Of a stretch of DNA of 64,000 bases, positions 1 through 9,063 are shown piece after piece. The translations under genes were made by a program, and so were the position numbers. The DNA comes from Peristeroidobacter agariperforans (GTDB taxonomy: Bacteria; Pseudomonadota; Gammaproteobacteria; Steroidobacterales; Steroidobacteraceae). Position 1 is the first letter of the stretch; each line of letters begins with the position of its first letter. The notes beneath the pieces were generated by a model. It searched no databases. It had not been told where the DNA came from and saw only the letters and a program-made list of their open reading frames with translations. The DNA lies in assembly GCF_004138335.1 (NCBI RefSeq), contig NZ_RYFW01000006.1:186001-250000 (forward strand), in the 5' to 3' direction.

Positions 1-132
1 TTGATTGTTACGACCGGCGAACCCGCTGAAAAATCCGCCTGTCGCCATTTACAGACCAAAACTGCGGCGAATTTTGCCACAACTCGGGCCGGCACACGGG
101 CCTTCGACGGACTTTTTCCTGCCCTGTTCCTG
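1..132. other. Left-edge segment downstream of tolB, no confident gene
   Basis: In most gammaproteobacteria pal (and cpoB) follow tolB, so pal would be expected just beyond the left edge. On the minus strand an ATG at 48-46 opens a frame of 16 codons running off the window. It encodes no lipoprotein-like signal and is not called. No intrinsic terminator follows tolB here. Confidence 0.4.
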
Positions 133-1458
133 CTAATTCGCGTTCGGCGCGGGTGAAAACGGCGCCCACACCGGCTCGCGCACTTCGCCCACCGTATTGG
201 TGAACCGCTCCGCCGTGCGGCCGTCGGTGGAGACCGTCGCCAGCACGCCACGACCTCTATCCTGCGTCGCATAGATCAACACCGCGCCGTTGGGCGCGAA
301 GCTCGGACTCTCGTCCTGGCGTCCCTCCGACAGCACCTGCATGCCCTTCGAGGCCAGATCGATGACAGCAATTCGGTAATTGCCACGATCCAGGGTCACG
401 ACCGCGAGCTGTTTGCCATCCGGGGAGACGCGCGGCCGGGCGTTGTAGCCGCCCTCGAAGCTGACGCGCGTGGCGCGCTTCGGATTGTCCACCTCGATCT
501 CATAAATCTGCGGCCCGCCGGCGCGATCGGAATTGATGTACAGCTTCTTGCCGTCGGACGACCAGCTCGGCTCGGTGTCGATGCCCGGATCGAAGGTCAT
601 GCGCGTGAGCACCTGACTATTGAGCTCCAACGTATAGACGTCGACATCGCCGTCCTTGCGCGACAACGTGAGCGCCAGGGTCTTGCCGTCCGGCGACCAC
701 GCCGGCGCACCGTTGATGCCCGCGCGAGCGGATACTCGTTTGCGCTCGCCCGTGCGCACTGTCTGCACATAGATCGCCGAAGCTTTGCTCTCGAACGAGA
801 CGTACGCGAGGCTCTGACCGTCGGGCGACCAGGCCGGCGACATGATCGGCTCGTCCGAGCTGAGCAGCGTCCGCTGATTCTCGCCGTCGTAATCCGAAAC
901 GACCAGCTTGTAACGCTGTTTGGGCGGTGTCCCTTCCGCGTTGACGAATGCAACACGGGTCGAGAAGGCGCCACGCACACCGGTGAGCTGCTCGAAAATG
1001 ATGTCCGCGACACGGTGCGACAGCGCGCGCATGTTATTCGCGTTCGCCGTAACACGCCGGGGGTCGGACGGCTGTCCCAGCTTCTGTCCCGTCAGCACGT
1101 TGTAGATCTCGAATTGCGCGGCATAGCCCTGCCCTTCGGGCATCAGCTTGCCGACCACGATGAAGTCGGACTTCAGATAGCGCCAATCCTGGAATCGGAT
1201 CTGATCGCCCTGCGTGGGCCGATCGATCATCTCCTTGCGATCCAGCGGCGCGAAACGGCCGCTACGCCGCAGATCGGCGGCCACGACTTCGGCCACGTCG
1301 AACGGCGCGGCGCCGCTGGAGGACCAGCCGAATGGCACGATCGCGATCGGCACCGCATCCTCGGCGGACTTGGTGATCTCGATGACCAGTTGCGCGTTGG
1401 CCGCGGCCGCGAACCACGACAGTGCGAAGCAAACGAAAACGGCAAAAGTTTTTTTCAT
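133..1458 (-). CDS. tolB: Tol-Pal system protein TolB
   Basis: Periplasmic beta-propeller protein of the Tol-Pal complex. It contacts Pal and the TolA C-terminus and helps outer-membrane constriction at division. The 441-residue product has a cleavable signal peptide ending near residue 22 (AAANA/Q), an N-terminal domain (IEITKSAEDAVPIAIVPFGW) and a C-terminal series of WD40-like PD40 repeats (SPDGQSLAYVS, SPDGKTLALT, SSDGKKLYINSDR, SPDGKQLAVVT). Length matches the family. It is the last visible gene of the ruv-tol run, 41 nt after tolA. The identification is secure. Confidence 0.97.
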   Translation of the reverse strand: MKKTFAVFVCFALSWFAAAANAQLVIEITKSAEDAVPIAIVPFGWSSSGAAPFDVAEVVAADLRRSGRFAPLDRKEMIDRPTQGDQIRFQDWRYLKSDFIVVGKLMPEGQGYAAQFEIYNVLTGQKLGQPSDPRRVTANANNMRALSHRVADIIFEQLTGVRGAFSTRVAFVNAEGTPPKQRYKLVVSDYDGENQRTLLSSDEPIMSPAWSPDGQSLAYVSFESKASAIYVQTVRTGERKRVSARAGINGAPAWSPDGKTLALTLSRKDGDVDVYTLELNSQVLTRMTFDPGIDTEPSWSSDGKKLYINSDRAGGPQIYEIEVDNPKRATRVSFEGGYNARPRVSPDGKQLAVVTLDRGNYRIAVIDLASKGMQVLSEGRQDESPSFAPNGAVLIYATQDRGRGVLATVSTDGRTAERFTNTVGEVREPVWAPFSPAPNAN

Positions 1459-1499
1459 CAGTCACAGCTCCTTCGAGCGAAATCGGATGGCCAGGCGCG

Positions 1500-2441
1500 T
1501 CAACCGGCGCCGGGCCTGAAATTGAACGTCAGGTCCGCCCTGAACAGGCGCGGATTCGATGGTGTCGGCAACGGCGATGCGTTCATCACTGCGTTCTGGA
1601 CAGACTGTTTGACCGCGGCGTCACCGTTGCAGCTGCCAATTTTCGCGGACAGCACGACGCCGGCAGGGGTTTGCCTCACTGTCACCTGGCACAGCAGATC
1701 GTCCCGTGCCGAGAGCGGACGATTCCAACGACGCTCGACCGCTTGAGCGACCATGGCAATGTACTGCGCCATCTCCGGTGAGCTCGCGGCGGCCGCATCG
1801 GCGGCGGCGTTAGCCTCTTCTTCCTGCAATTGACGCTGCAAATCCGACTCCGCTGCCTCCCGCAAACGTTTGTCATCGGCCGCCTTGCGCCGCTCGGCCT
1901 CTTCCCGCTGCTTGCGCTGGATCTCGGCCACGCGCTTTGCTTCTTCCTCGGCGCGCTTCTTGCGCTCCGCTTCGGCGGCGGCCCGTTTCTTCTCCGCCTC
2001 CTGGCGCTCGCGCAGCTGCTGCTCTTCCGCCTGGCGGCGCTGTTCAGCGTCCTGGCGTTGTTTCAATTCGATCTGACGCTCCTGCTCGGCCCGTTGTTCC
2101 GCTTGCTTGCGCTGAACCTCTTCCTGCTCCCGGCGTTGCTGGTCGGCGGCCTGCTCCTGCTCGCGTTGCTTCTGTTGCTCGGCTTCCCGCTCGCGTTCGC
2201 GCTCGGCCTGCTGTTCGCGCTGCTGTTGCTGGGCGCGGTCCCGCTCCCGCTGCTGACGTTGCTGACGGGCAGCGTCATTCAGCATTTTCGGATCGACGAC
2301 CACCGCCTGGATCGCCAGCTGCACGGGCGGCGGCGTGCGCTGCATATTCAGCATGGTCAGGCCAAATATGCCCGCAAACACCGCGTGCAGCAGCAGCGCG
2401 CCGAGAATGTACGTCCAGTGTTGTTTGACGAAATCGACCAT
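1500..2441 (-). CDS. tolA: Cell envelope integrity protein TolA
   Basis: Inner-membrane anchored, periplasm-spanning protein that transmits energy from TolQR to TolB/Pal. The 313 residues show the classic three parts: an N-terminal transmembrane helix (about 11-32), a very long Gln/Glu/Arg/Ala-rich helical stalk (about 50-210), and a compact C-terminal domain (about 215-313) with AVERRWNRP near its start and TonB-like topology. The stalk is richer in Gln-Arg-Glu heptads than the KAAAE-type repeats of the E. coli protein. It starts 6 nt after tolR stops, so coupled translation is likely. Confidence 0.95.
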   Translation of the reverse strand: MVDFVKQHWTYILGALLLHAVFAGIFGLTMLNMQRTPPPVQLAIQAVVVDPKMLNDAARQQRQQRERDRAQQQQREQQAEREREREAEQQKQREQEQAADQQRREQEEVQRKQAEQRAEQERQIELKQRQDAEQRRQAEEQQLRERQEAEKKRAAAEAERKKRAEEEAKRVAEIQRKQREEAERRKAADDKRLREAAESDLQRQLQEEEANAAADAAAASSPEMAQYIAMVAQAVERRWNRPLSARDDLLCQVTVRQTPAGVVLSAKIGSCNGDAAVKQSVQNAVMNASPLPTPSNPRLFRADLTFNFRPGAG

Positions 2442-2447
2442 GAGGCC

Positions 2448-2906
2448 TTAGCGCTTCTTGTTATTCCGCGCTTCCGCCGGATCGGTGATGAACCCCACCT
2501 TCTCGGCGCCCGCTTCTTGTAACAGCACCATGCCGTTGACGACGCGGCCATAGGGCACATTGGTGTCGGCCTTCACCAGCACCGGCGTCTGCGGCTCACG
2601 CTTCAACACCGTGGCGACCCGCTCGACCACGGCGTTTTCTTCGAGCGCCGTTTCCTCGTCCTTGCCAATATTCAAGTAGTACTGCCCCGAAGAGTCGACG
2701 CTCAGGATCAACGGCTGGTGCTGGCGCATCAGGTCTTCCGGCAGCGGCTCGGCGGCCGCCTTGGGCAGATCCACCTTGATGCCCTGAGTGAGCATGGGCG
2801 CGGTGATCATGAAAATGATCAGCAGCACGAGCATCACGTCGATGTATGGCACGACGTTCATCTCGGCGACGAGCCGCTTGCCGCGGCGGGCATTCATCGG
2901 GCTCAT
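2448..2906 (-). CDS. tolR: Tol-Pal proton-channel subunit TolR
   Basis: ExbD/TolR-family protein of 152 residues. One transmembrane helix (about 19-40) carries the proton-relay aspartate in the motif PYIDVMLVLLIIF, followed by a periplasmic ExbD-type domain. With TolQ it converts proton flow into movement of TolA. Its ATG overlaps the tolQ stop by 4 nt and tolA begins 6 nt downstream, so tolQRA is translated as a coupled unit. Confidence 0.96.
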   Translation of the reverse strand: MSPMNARRGKRLVAEMNVVPYIDVMLVLLIIFMITAPMLTQGIKVDLPKAAAEPLPEDLMRQHQPLILSVDSSGQYYLNIGKDEETALEENAVVERVATVLKREPQTPVLVKADTNVPYGRVVNGMVLLQEAGAEKVGFITDPAEARNNKKR

Positions 2907-3616
2907 GCGTGCGCCTCGGCGCTACGCTGCGACTCACGAGAAGCCGATGCGTGACGCTGCAGGATCGTCGACAGCTCTTCGGTGAACGTGTCGTAGCGCA
3001 CTTCGATGCGGCTCACCTGGTCGGCATAGCGGTTGTATGCGACCACCGCGGGAATAGCGGCAAACAAACCCATGGCCGTAGCAATGAGCGCCTCGGTGAT
3101 GCCGGGAGCAACCATCGAGAGCGTCGCCTGCTGCACGTTACCGAGGCCGTGGAACGCATTCATGATGCCCCACACGGTGCCGAACAAGCCGACATACGGA
3201 CTGGTCGAGCCGATGGTTGCGAGCATCGCGAGGCCCAACTCCAGACGGTCGCTTTCCCTGAGCAGCGCTACGCGCATACCGCGTCGTGCGCCTTCGATCA
3301 GCTGTGCGGAAGCAATGCCGCCTTGCTGGCGCAGGCGTGAGAACTCCCGAAAGCCCTGCTCGAAGATCGCCTCCATGCCCCGGGTGACCCGGCGGCTCTG
3401 GTCGATGGTGCGAAACATGGCGGTGAGATCGCCGCCCGACCAGAATGTTTCCTCGAAGCGGTCGGCATCGGTGCGCGCCTTCTTCAGCTCGGCACGTTTG
3501 CGCAGCATGATGGACCACGACACCAGCGACGCCAGCAGCAGCAGCGCCATCACGATCTGCACCACGATGCTGGCGTTGAGCACCAGCTCCAAAGGATCCA
3601 GGTTCTCTGACATCAT
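2903..3616 (-). CDS. tolQ: Tol-Pal proton-channel subunit TolQ
   Basis: MotA/TolQ/ExbB proton channel protein. The start is placed at the double ATG (MMSENLDPLEL) because the in-frame upstream extension, through the ybgC stop, is not family-like. That gives 237 residues. Three transmembrane segments are visible: an N-terminal one after the ENLDPLELVLNAS lead, and two around GSTSPYVGLFGTVWGIMNAF and ITEALIATAMGLFAAIPAVVAY, the conserved TolQ signature regions. It starts 5 nt after the ybgC stop and overlaps tolR. Confidence 0.95.
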   Translation of the reverse strand: MMSENLDPLELVLNASIVVQIVMALLLLASLVSWSIMLRKRAELKKARTDADRFEETFWSGGDLTAMFRTIDQSRRVTRGMEAIFEQGFREFSRLRQQGGIASAQLIEGARRGMRVALLRESDRLELGLAMLATIGSTSPYVGLFGTVWGIMNAFHGLGNVQQATLSMVAPGITEALIATAMGLFAAIPAVVAYNRYADQVSRIEVRYDTFTEELSTILQRHASASRESQRSAEAHA

Positions 3617-3621
3617 TCCCG

Positions 3622-4026
3622 TCACTCCCAAGCGAATTCTTTTGGTAGGGCCGTCGGCCTCAAGCTCACGGCATCCAGGCACGCCACGCGCACCTTGCCT
3701 TCGACCAGCAGCTCGCCCTCGAGGCCGCCGCGAAACACCTGTTGCTGGAACGTGAAGCTGGCGCGCGTGCGCTGCGCGATCTCGCAGGTAACCAGCAGCT
3801 CATCGCCATATCGCGCCGGCCGGCGATAATGCGCTTCGATATCGACGACCACGAACATCAAGCCGTGCTGCTCCTTCAAAGGCAGCTGTTCGATGCCTGC
3901 GGCGCGCAGCCATTCGGTGCGGGCGCGCTCCATGAACTTCATATAGTTCGCGTAGTACACGATGCCGCCGGCATCAGTGTCTTCCCAATAGATGCGAACG
4001 GGCCAGGCAAAGGGCTTAGCCATCAA
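3622..4026 (-). CDS. ybgC: Tol-Pal-associated acyl-CoA thioesterase YbgC
   Basis: Hotdog-fold thioesterase of 134 residues, the usual first gene of the tol cluster. It hydrolyses acyl-CoA or acyl-ACP thioesters and has been linked to phospholipid metabolism at the division site. The 4-hydroxybenzoyl-CoA-thioesterase-type motif [20 protein letters not shown] contains the catalytic Asp (near residue 17), and the family ending is intact. Two adjacent ATGs (4026 and 4023) are possible starts. The first overlaps the end of ruvB, joining the ruv and tol blocks without a gap. Confidence 0.94.
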   Translation of the reverse strand: MMAKPFAWPVRIYWEDTDAGGIVYYANYMKFMERARTEWLRAAGIEQLPLKEQHGLMFVVVDIEAHYRRPARYGDELLVTCEIAQRTRASFTFQQQVFRGGLEGELLVEGKVRVACLDAVSLRPTALPKEFAWE

Positions 4027-5050
4027 ACAGCTCGCCAGTCCCGGGCCGTTCCGGCAATTTCAGACCGAAGTGATGATACGCCGTGCGCGTCGCCATCCGG
4101 CCGCGGGCGGTGCGCATGATGAAACCTTGTTGGATCAAATAGGGCTCGATCACATCCTCGATCGTGCCGCGCTCCTCGCCCAGCGCCGCCGACAGGCTTT
4201 CCACGCCCACCGGCCCGCCGTCGAATTTTTCGATGATGGTCAGCAGCAGCTTGCGGTCCATGACATCGAAGCCGAGCGGGTCCACGTCCAGCAAATCGAG
4301 CGCCGCCTGCGCCACTTCGTCGGTAATCCGGCCACTGGCGCGCACTTCGGCGTAGTCACGTACGCGCCGGAGCAATCGATTGGCGATACGCGGAGTTCCA
4401 CGGGAGCGCTGGGCTATCCGGCCCGCGCCCGCCGTATCCGCCGGCACGCCCAGCAGGCTCGCGGAGCGAGTCACAATGCGTTGCAGCTCAGCCTGATCGT
4501 AAAACTCCAAACGCTGCACGATGCCGAACCGGTCTCGCAGCGGCGAAGTCAGCAGGCCGGCGCGCGTGGTCGCACCGATCAGCGTGAACGGCGGCAGGTC
4601 CAGTTTGATGGAGCGTGCGCCCGGCCCTTCGCCGATCATGATGTCGAGCTGAAAATCTTCCATCGCCGGATACAGGATCTCCTCGACCTGCGGGCTGAGC
4701 CGATGAATCTCGTCGACGAACAATACGTCGTTGGCCTGCAGATTGGTCAGCAGCGCCGCCAGATCCCCGGCGCGCTCGATCACCGGCCCCGAGGTCTGCC
4801 GCAGATTGACCCCGAGCTCGTTCGCGACGATGTTCGCCAGCGTGGTCTTGCCCAGGCCCGGCGGACCGAAGATCAACACGTGATCCAGCGCTTCGCGCCG
4901 GTTGCGCGCCGCCTGGATGAATATTTCCATCTGCGTCTTGACCGCCGTCTGGCCGACGTAATCGGCCAGTTTCTTCGGCCGCACGGCGCGGTCGAAGGCG
5001 GCTTCATCGCCCTGCGAGGCGGCGGAAACGATGCGGTCCTGCTCGATCAT
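4016..5050 (-). CDS. ruvB: Holliday junction branch-migration ATPase RuvB
   Basis: AAA+ motor of the RuvABC resolvasome; it forms hexameric rings that pump DNA through a RuvA-bound four-way junction. The 344 residues contain Walker A ([10 protein letters not shown], about 61-70), Walker B ([10 protein letters not shown], about 109-118), the sensor-1 segment [10 protein letters not shown], and the C-terminal winged-helix domain ending with the family motif RTARGRMAT. It follows ruvA by 20 nt and overlaps ybgC by 11 nt. Confidence 0.98.
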   Translation of the reverse strand: MIEQDRIVSAASQGDEAAFDRAVRPKKLADYVGQTAVKTQMEIFIQAARNRREALDHVLIFGPPGLGKTTLANIVANELGVNLRQTSGPVIERAGDLAALLTNLQANDVLFVDEIHRLSPQVEEILYPAMEDFQLDIMIGEGPGARSIKLDLPPFTLIGATTRAGLLTSPLRDRFGIVQRLEFYDQAELQRIVTRSASLLGVPADTAGAGRIAQRSRGTPRIANRLLRRVRDYAEVRASGRITDEVAQAALDLLDVDPLGFDVMDRKLLLTIIEKFDGGPVGVESLSAALGEERGTIEDVIEPYLIQQGFIMRTARGRMATRTAYHHFGLKLPERPGTGELFDG

Positions 5051-5070
5051 GCCTTAGGTATAAGTGTGAA

Positions 5071-5676
5071 TTAGCGGCTGACAGCGGCTTGCAGCGCGCC
5101 GCGAATGATTTCCTCGGTGGTCTGCACCGACGCATCCACCGCCTTCAACAGCCGCGTCACCTCGGCGGGTTTGTAACCCAGAGCCACCAGCGCGCTGAAA
5201 GCCTCCGCTTGTGGACCGATCGCAGCCTCGCCGGTTCCCCCCGAAGGCAGCACAGCCTGCCCGGTGTCGCCAAATCCCTTCACCCGGTCGCGCATCTCGA
5301 CCACCAGTCGCTCGGCGGTCTTGCGTCCCACGCCCGGCGTGCGCACCAGCGTGTCGATGTCCTGGGCCTCGATGCACATCAGGAAGGCGTCGACGGTGAG
5401 GCCCGACAGCAGCGCCAGAGCCAGCTTCGGCCCCACATTGGAAACTTTCAGCAGCTCGCGAAACAGCCGTCGCTCGCGCTCGGTGCCGAAGCCGAACAGG
5501 ATGTGCGCATCCTCACGGACCACCAGGTGCGTGAACAAATGAATATCCGCGCCGGCCTGGGGCAGCCCATAGAACGTCGACATGGGCGCTTCCAGCTCGT
5601 AGCCGACGCCGCCCACGTCGATCACCAGCTGCGGGGGCTGCTTGGCGGTCAGCCGACCGCGCAGAAAACCGATCAT
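5071..5676 (-). CDS. ruvA: Holliday junction DNA-binding protein RuvA
   Basis: RuvA binds four-way junctions as a tetramer and loads RuvB. The start MIGFLRGRL is chosen because it matches the canonical N-terminus and its ATG overlaps the ruvC stop by 4 nt (ATGA); an in-frame extension upstream lies inside ruvC. The 201-residue product has the OB-fold domain I (GVGYELEAP), helix-hairpin-helix motifs in domain II (SNVGPKLALALLSG and TPGVGRKTAERLVVEM), and the small C-terminal domain III that contacts RuvB (ALGYKPAEVTRLLKAV). Confidence 0.97.
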   Translation of the reverse strand: MIGFLRGRLTAKQPPQLVIDVGGVGYELEAPMSTFYGLPQAGADIHLFTHLVVREDAHILFGFGTERERRLFRELLKVSNVGPKLALALLSGLTVDAFLMCIEAQDIDTLVRTPGVGRKTAERLVVEMRDRVKGFGDTGQAVLPSGGTGEAAIGPQAEAFSALVALGYKPAEVTRLLKAVDASVQTTEEIIRGALQAAVSR

Positions 5677-6197
5677 TGGGCCGAGCCTGCGGCGAGCTGC
5701 TGCAGCTGGCGGTCGAGATTGCGGGAATGCGCGTGACAAAGCGCGATGGCCAGCGCGTCGGCCGCGTCGGCGCCGAGCGGCCCGGACAGATTCAACAAAC
5801 GTCGCACCATCAACTGCACTTGTTCCTTCTGAGCGGCGCCGGTTCCCACGACGGCCAATTTCACCTCACGAGGCGCGTACTCAAAAACACGAGGACGCAC
5901 GGCAAAAGTCGCACTCAGGGCCGCCCCTCGCGCCTGCCCGAGTTTCAGCGCGCTGTCGGCATTGCGATGCATGAACACGCGCTCGATCGCGACCTCGTCG
6001 GGCTGGTACTGGTTGGCGAGCTTATCCACCCCGGCAAAAATTTCCTGCAGCCGATCGGCCAGCGAAGCGCCGCGGGCACGGATCGATCCGCTCACCACGT
6101 ACGTAACCTTCGGCCCGGTCTCCACCACCGCGTAACCGGTGCACAGTGAGCCCGGATCCAGGCCCAGGATTCGAACACTCGCTGCCGGCGCCGCCAT
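5673..6197 (-). CDS. ruvC: Crossover junction endodeoxyribonuclease RuvC
   Basis: RNase H-fold resolvase that nicks Holliday junctions symmetrically. The ATG at 6197 gives 174 residues, the usual length, beginning MAAPAASVRILGLDPGS with the first catalytic Asp at residue 14. Other acidic residues lie in DEVAIERVF and ADALAIAL. An in-frame extension upstream of this ATG is arginine-rich and overlaps the relA promoter region, so it was rejected. First gene of the ruvCAB-ybgC-tol run. yebC, its common neighbour, is absent; relA lies divergently instead. Confidence 0.96.
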   Translation of the reverse strand: MAAPAASVRILGLDPGSLCTGYAVVETGPKVTYVVSGSIRARGASLADRLQEIFAGVDKLANQYQPDEVAIERVFMHRNADSALKLGQARGAALSATFAVRPRVFEYAPREVKLAVVGTGAAQKEQVQLMVRRLLNLSGPLGADAADALAIALCHAHSRNLDRQLQQLAAGSAQ

Positions 6198-6356
6198 TGT
6201 CGTCGTCGCGGCCACCGAGCGCTGCCGAAGGCTCAGAACAGCCGCCGATACCTTTGTGTCACCCCGGGCGAGGTTGAGCTCGGCGAGACTTTTCGGGCGC
6301 CTGTGTCTGCGCAAGGACTCCCTCTGCCTGGACCCGCGCGGGTCTTGAGTTGCGAA

Positions 6357-6373
6357 GCCGGTATGATACCGGC
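6357..6373. promoter_or_regulatory. 17-bp palindrome with embedded TATGAT before relA
   Basis: A perfect dyad (GCCGGTAT-G-ATACCGGC) lies 33 nt before the relA ATG and contains TATGAT, a good match to a sigma-70 -10 box. I could not find a well-spaced -35. It may be a relA promoter element or operator; this is inferred from sequence and position only. Confidence 0.4.
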
Positions 6374-6406
6374 AACGGCTACAAACCGACACGATCCGCG
6401 CTTTCC

Positions 6407-8584
6407 ATGCCTTCCGTCGACGACGCTGCATCCGACACCGAGCAGACCGCGAACGCCCGCCGCCGGGCCCGAGAGCTGCTGTCGAAACTCGCGGCCGCGG
6501 TCGGTGAGGACAAGCCCAAGGCGCCAGCCGCACTGGCGCGTGCGCAGGCCATCGTCGACATCCTGGTCACGTTGACCGATGACGACGACATTCTCGGCGG
6601 CGCCCTGCTCTTGCCACTGCTCGAAGCCGAGGTGATCACGCCGGAACAGGCGACCGCGACGCTCAGCGCACCAGCCAACCGGATCGCCACCGAGCTGCAG
6701 CGACTGGGCTCGCTGAATATCAGCATCCCGACGGGCGCCGCCGGCGCTCGGACCGCGCCGTCGCTCTCGAGCAATCAAGCCGAGGGCTTGCGCAAGATGC
6801 TGCTCGCCATCGTCACCGACCCACGGCTCGTACTCGTCAAGCTCGCGGCTCAATTGCAGCAGCTGCGCGATAGCAAGGACGCGCCGGCCGTCGAACGCGA
6901 ACGTCTCGCTTATGAAACGCGGGAGGTCTACGCCCCGCTCGCGAATCGCCTCGGTGTGTGGCAACTGAAGTGGGAGCTGGAGGATCTGAGCTTCCGCTAC
7001 CTCGATCCGGAGAGCTACAAGACCATCGCCGGCTGGCTCGCCTCCAAGCGCATCGACCGGGAGCGTTACATCGGCGAGGTCATCGAAGTGCTGCGCCGGG
7101 AGCTGGACAAGGCGCACATCCCGAGCGCGGAAATCGCCGGCCGGCCGAAGCACATCTACAGCATCTGGCGAAAGATGCATCGCAAGGGGCTGCAGTTCGA
7201 TCAGCTCTACGACGTGCGCGCCGTGCGCGTGCTGGTCGATTCGATCGCCGATTGTTATGCCGCGCTCGGCATCGTGCACGGCATGTGGCCTTACATTCCC
7301 GGCGAGTTCGACGACTACATTGCCACGCCCAAGGACAACCTCTATCGCTCCCTGCACACGGCCGTCATCGGCCCGGGCAAGCTGCCGCTGGAAGTGCAGA
7401 TCCGCACGCGCGAGATGCATGCGCATGCCGAGCTCGGCGTCGCAGCTCACTGGCGCTACAAGGAAGGCGGCAAGGCGAATCCGGCTTACGAGCAGAAGAT
7501 CGTCTGGCTCCGGCAAGTGCTCGAGCCCACCGAGCGCGGCGAGGAAACCGAAGGCGAGTTTCTGGATCGGGTGCGCTCGGAGCTGTTCGAGGATCGGGTC
7601 TACGCCATTTCACCGCGAGGCGAAGTGGTCGACCTGCCGCGCGGCGCGACGCCGCTCGATTTCGCCTATCACGTGCACACCGATCTGGGTCATCGCTGCC
7701 GGGGCGCGAAGGTCAACGGCCGCATGGTGCCGCTCAATCAGGTCCTGCAGAACGGCGATCAGGTCGAGATCATCACCGGCAAGCAGCTCAATCCGAGCCG
7801 CGACTGGCTGGTGCCCTCGCTCGGCTATCTGGCCTCGCCGCGCAACCGGAACAAGGTTCGCTCGTTCTTCCGTAAGCTGGACGAGCAGCAGAACACCCAG
7901 CAGGGCCGACAGATTCTCGAACGTGAATTGCAGCGGCTCGCCATTCACTCGGTGACGCTGCCGGAGCTGATCGGCGAGTTCAATTTCGACAACGCCGATC
8001 AGCTGTATCGGGCGATCGGCGAAGGCGAAATCAACGTCGCCCAGATCAGCGGCGCCGTGCAGCGGCGCGCCAAGCCGCAGGAATTGCCGACGCCGGTGTT
8101 GCGCCGTCCGATGGCCGAGCCGAAGAAGGCCTCCGGCATCACCATCGATGGCGTCGATGATCTGCTGTCGAACTTCGCCGGCTGCTGCAGCCCCGTGCCA
8201 CCCGAACCCATTGCCGGTTACATCACGCTCGGTCGTGGCGTCAGCATCCATCGCGATAACTGCGCCAATTTCAAACGGCTCGCGACCGCAAACCCGGAGC
8301 GCGTCATTCCGGTCGAATGGGGCTCGGGCGGCGAGCGCTCGTTCCCGGTCGACATCAACGTTCGCGCTTACGACCGGCGCGGCCTGTTGCGCGACGTGAG
8401 CGCCGTGCTCGCCGATTCCAAGATCAACATCCACGCCATGAACACGTTGACACACGAAACCGATGGCATCGCCGACATGAACCTGAAGGTCACGGTTCAC
8501 GATCTGGAAGAGCTGTCCCGGGTGCTGGCCCGCATCCAGGGCTTACCCAACGTGCTCAGCGCCCGACGCAAGGTCCAACTATGA
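6407..8584 (+). CDS. relA: (p)ppGpp synthetase RelA (GTP pyrophosphokinase)
   Basis: Ribosome-associated alarmone synthetase of the stringent response; it transfers pyrophosphate from ATP to GTP/GDP. The start MPSVDDAASD gives 725 residues. Domains in order: a pseudo-hydrolase region (about 45-200) that lacks the catalytic HD pair of SpoT, a synthetase domain (about 240-355) with the EFDD motif (300-303) typical of monofunctional RelA rather than the RXKD of bifunctional SpoT, a TGS domain (about 397-458), a Cys-containing zinc-finger-like segment (GCCSPVPPEPIAGY, about 592-605) and a C-terminal ACT domain (about 645-725). The downstream cupin gene overlaps its stop by 4 nt. Confidence 0.96.
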   Translation: MPSVDDAASDTEQTANARRRARELLSKLAAAVGEDKPKAPAALARAQAIVDILVTLTDDDDILGGALLLPLLEAEVITPEQATATLSAPANRIATELQRLGSLNISIPTGAAGARTAPSLSSNQAEGLRKMLLAIVTDPRLVLVKLAAQLQQLRDSKDAPAVERERLAYETREVYAPLANRLGVWQLKWELEDLSFRYLDPESYKTIAGWLASKRIDRERYIGEVIEVLRRELDKAHIPSAEIAGRPKHIYSIWRKMHRKGLQFDQLYDVRAVRVLVDSIADCYAALGIVHGMWPYIPGEFDDYIATPKDNLYRSLHTAVIGPGKLPLEVQIRTREMHAHAELGVAAHWRYKEGGKANPAYEQKIVWLRQVLEPTERGEETEGEFLDRVRSELFEDRVYAISPRGEVVDLPRGATPLDFAYHVHTDLGHRCRGAKVNGRMVPLNQVLQNGDQVEIITGKQLNPSRDWLVPSLGYLASPRNRNKVRSFFRKLDEQQNTQQGRQILERELQRLAIHSVTLPELIGEFNFDNADQLYRAIGEGEINVAQISGAVQRRAKPQELPTPVLRRPMAEPKKASGITIDGVDDLLSNFAGCCSPVPPEPIAGYITLGRGVSIHRDNCANFKRLATANPERVIPVEWGSGGERSFPVDINVRAYDRRGLLRDVSAVLADSKINIHAMNTLTHETDGIADMNLKVTVHDLEELSRVLARIQGLPNVLSARRKVQL

Positions 8585-9063
8585 AGCTGGTTTCCAATAC
8601 TCTGCTCGATGAAATGACAGCCAAGGCGGCGGCCAGCCCGCGCCGCCGGGCCCACCACAATCTACACACTTCACCGAGCGATCCGGTGCAGCGCTTCGTC
8701 ATCGTGGCCCAGAGCGATACCTATATTCGCCCGCATCGACACCTGACCAAGTCGGAGCTGTGCACGGTGGTGCGCGGACGTTTCGAAGTCGTCGTGTTCG
8801 ACGCTGACGGCACGATCACGGAGCGAACCGTCGTCGGTGAGGGTACGCCGAATATCGCGTACGAACTGCCAGCGCAGACGTGGCACACGTTGCTGACGCT
8901 CACTGACGGCGCCGCGTTCGTCGAAGTGAAAGAAGGGCCTTACGATCCCACGACCGCTGCCGAGTTCGCGCGATGGGCGCCGGAGGAAGGACAGTCTACG
9001 GCTGACTTTCAGCGTTGGATCAAAACGGCGCCGGTGGGCGCGCGCGTACCGTCTCTTTCTTAA
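8581..9063 (+). CDS. WbuC-like cupin-fold metalloprotein
   Basis: A 160-residue protein starting at the ATG that overlaps the relA TGA, so it is probably translationally coupled to relA. It has a cupin barrel with the first metal-binding motif PHRHLTKSELCTVVRG (about residues 44-59) and the second around PAQTWHTL. The N-terminal MKLVSNTLLDEM and RRRAHHNLH resemble WbuC-type cupins found near O-antigen genes. No catalytic activity is established for the family as far as I know. Its stop overlaps the stop of the convergent ABC ATPase gene. Confidence 0.8.
   Translation: MKLVSNTLLDEMTAKAAASPRRRAHHNLHTSPSDPVQRFVIVAQSDTYIRPHRHLTKSELCTVVRGRFEVVVFDADGTITERTVVGEGTPNIAYELPAQTWHTLLTLTDGAAFVEVKEGPYDPTTAAEFARWAPEEGQSTADFQRWIKTAPVGARVPSLS

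Noticed and set aside
1-48. The start of pal at the left edge
   Set aside because: The open frame from 48 lacks a lipoprotein signal and lipobox and is too short to assign.
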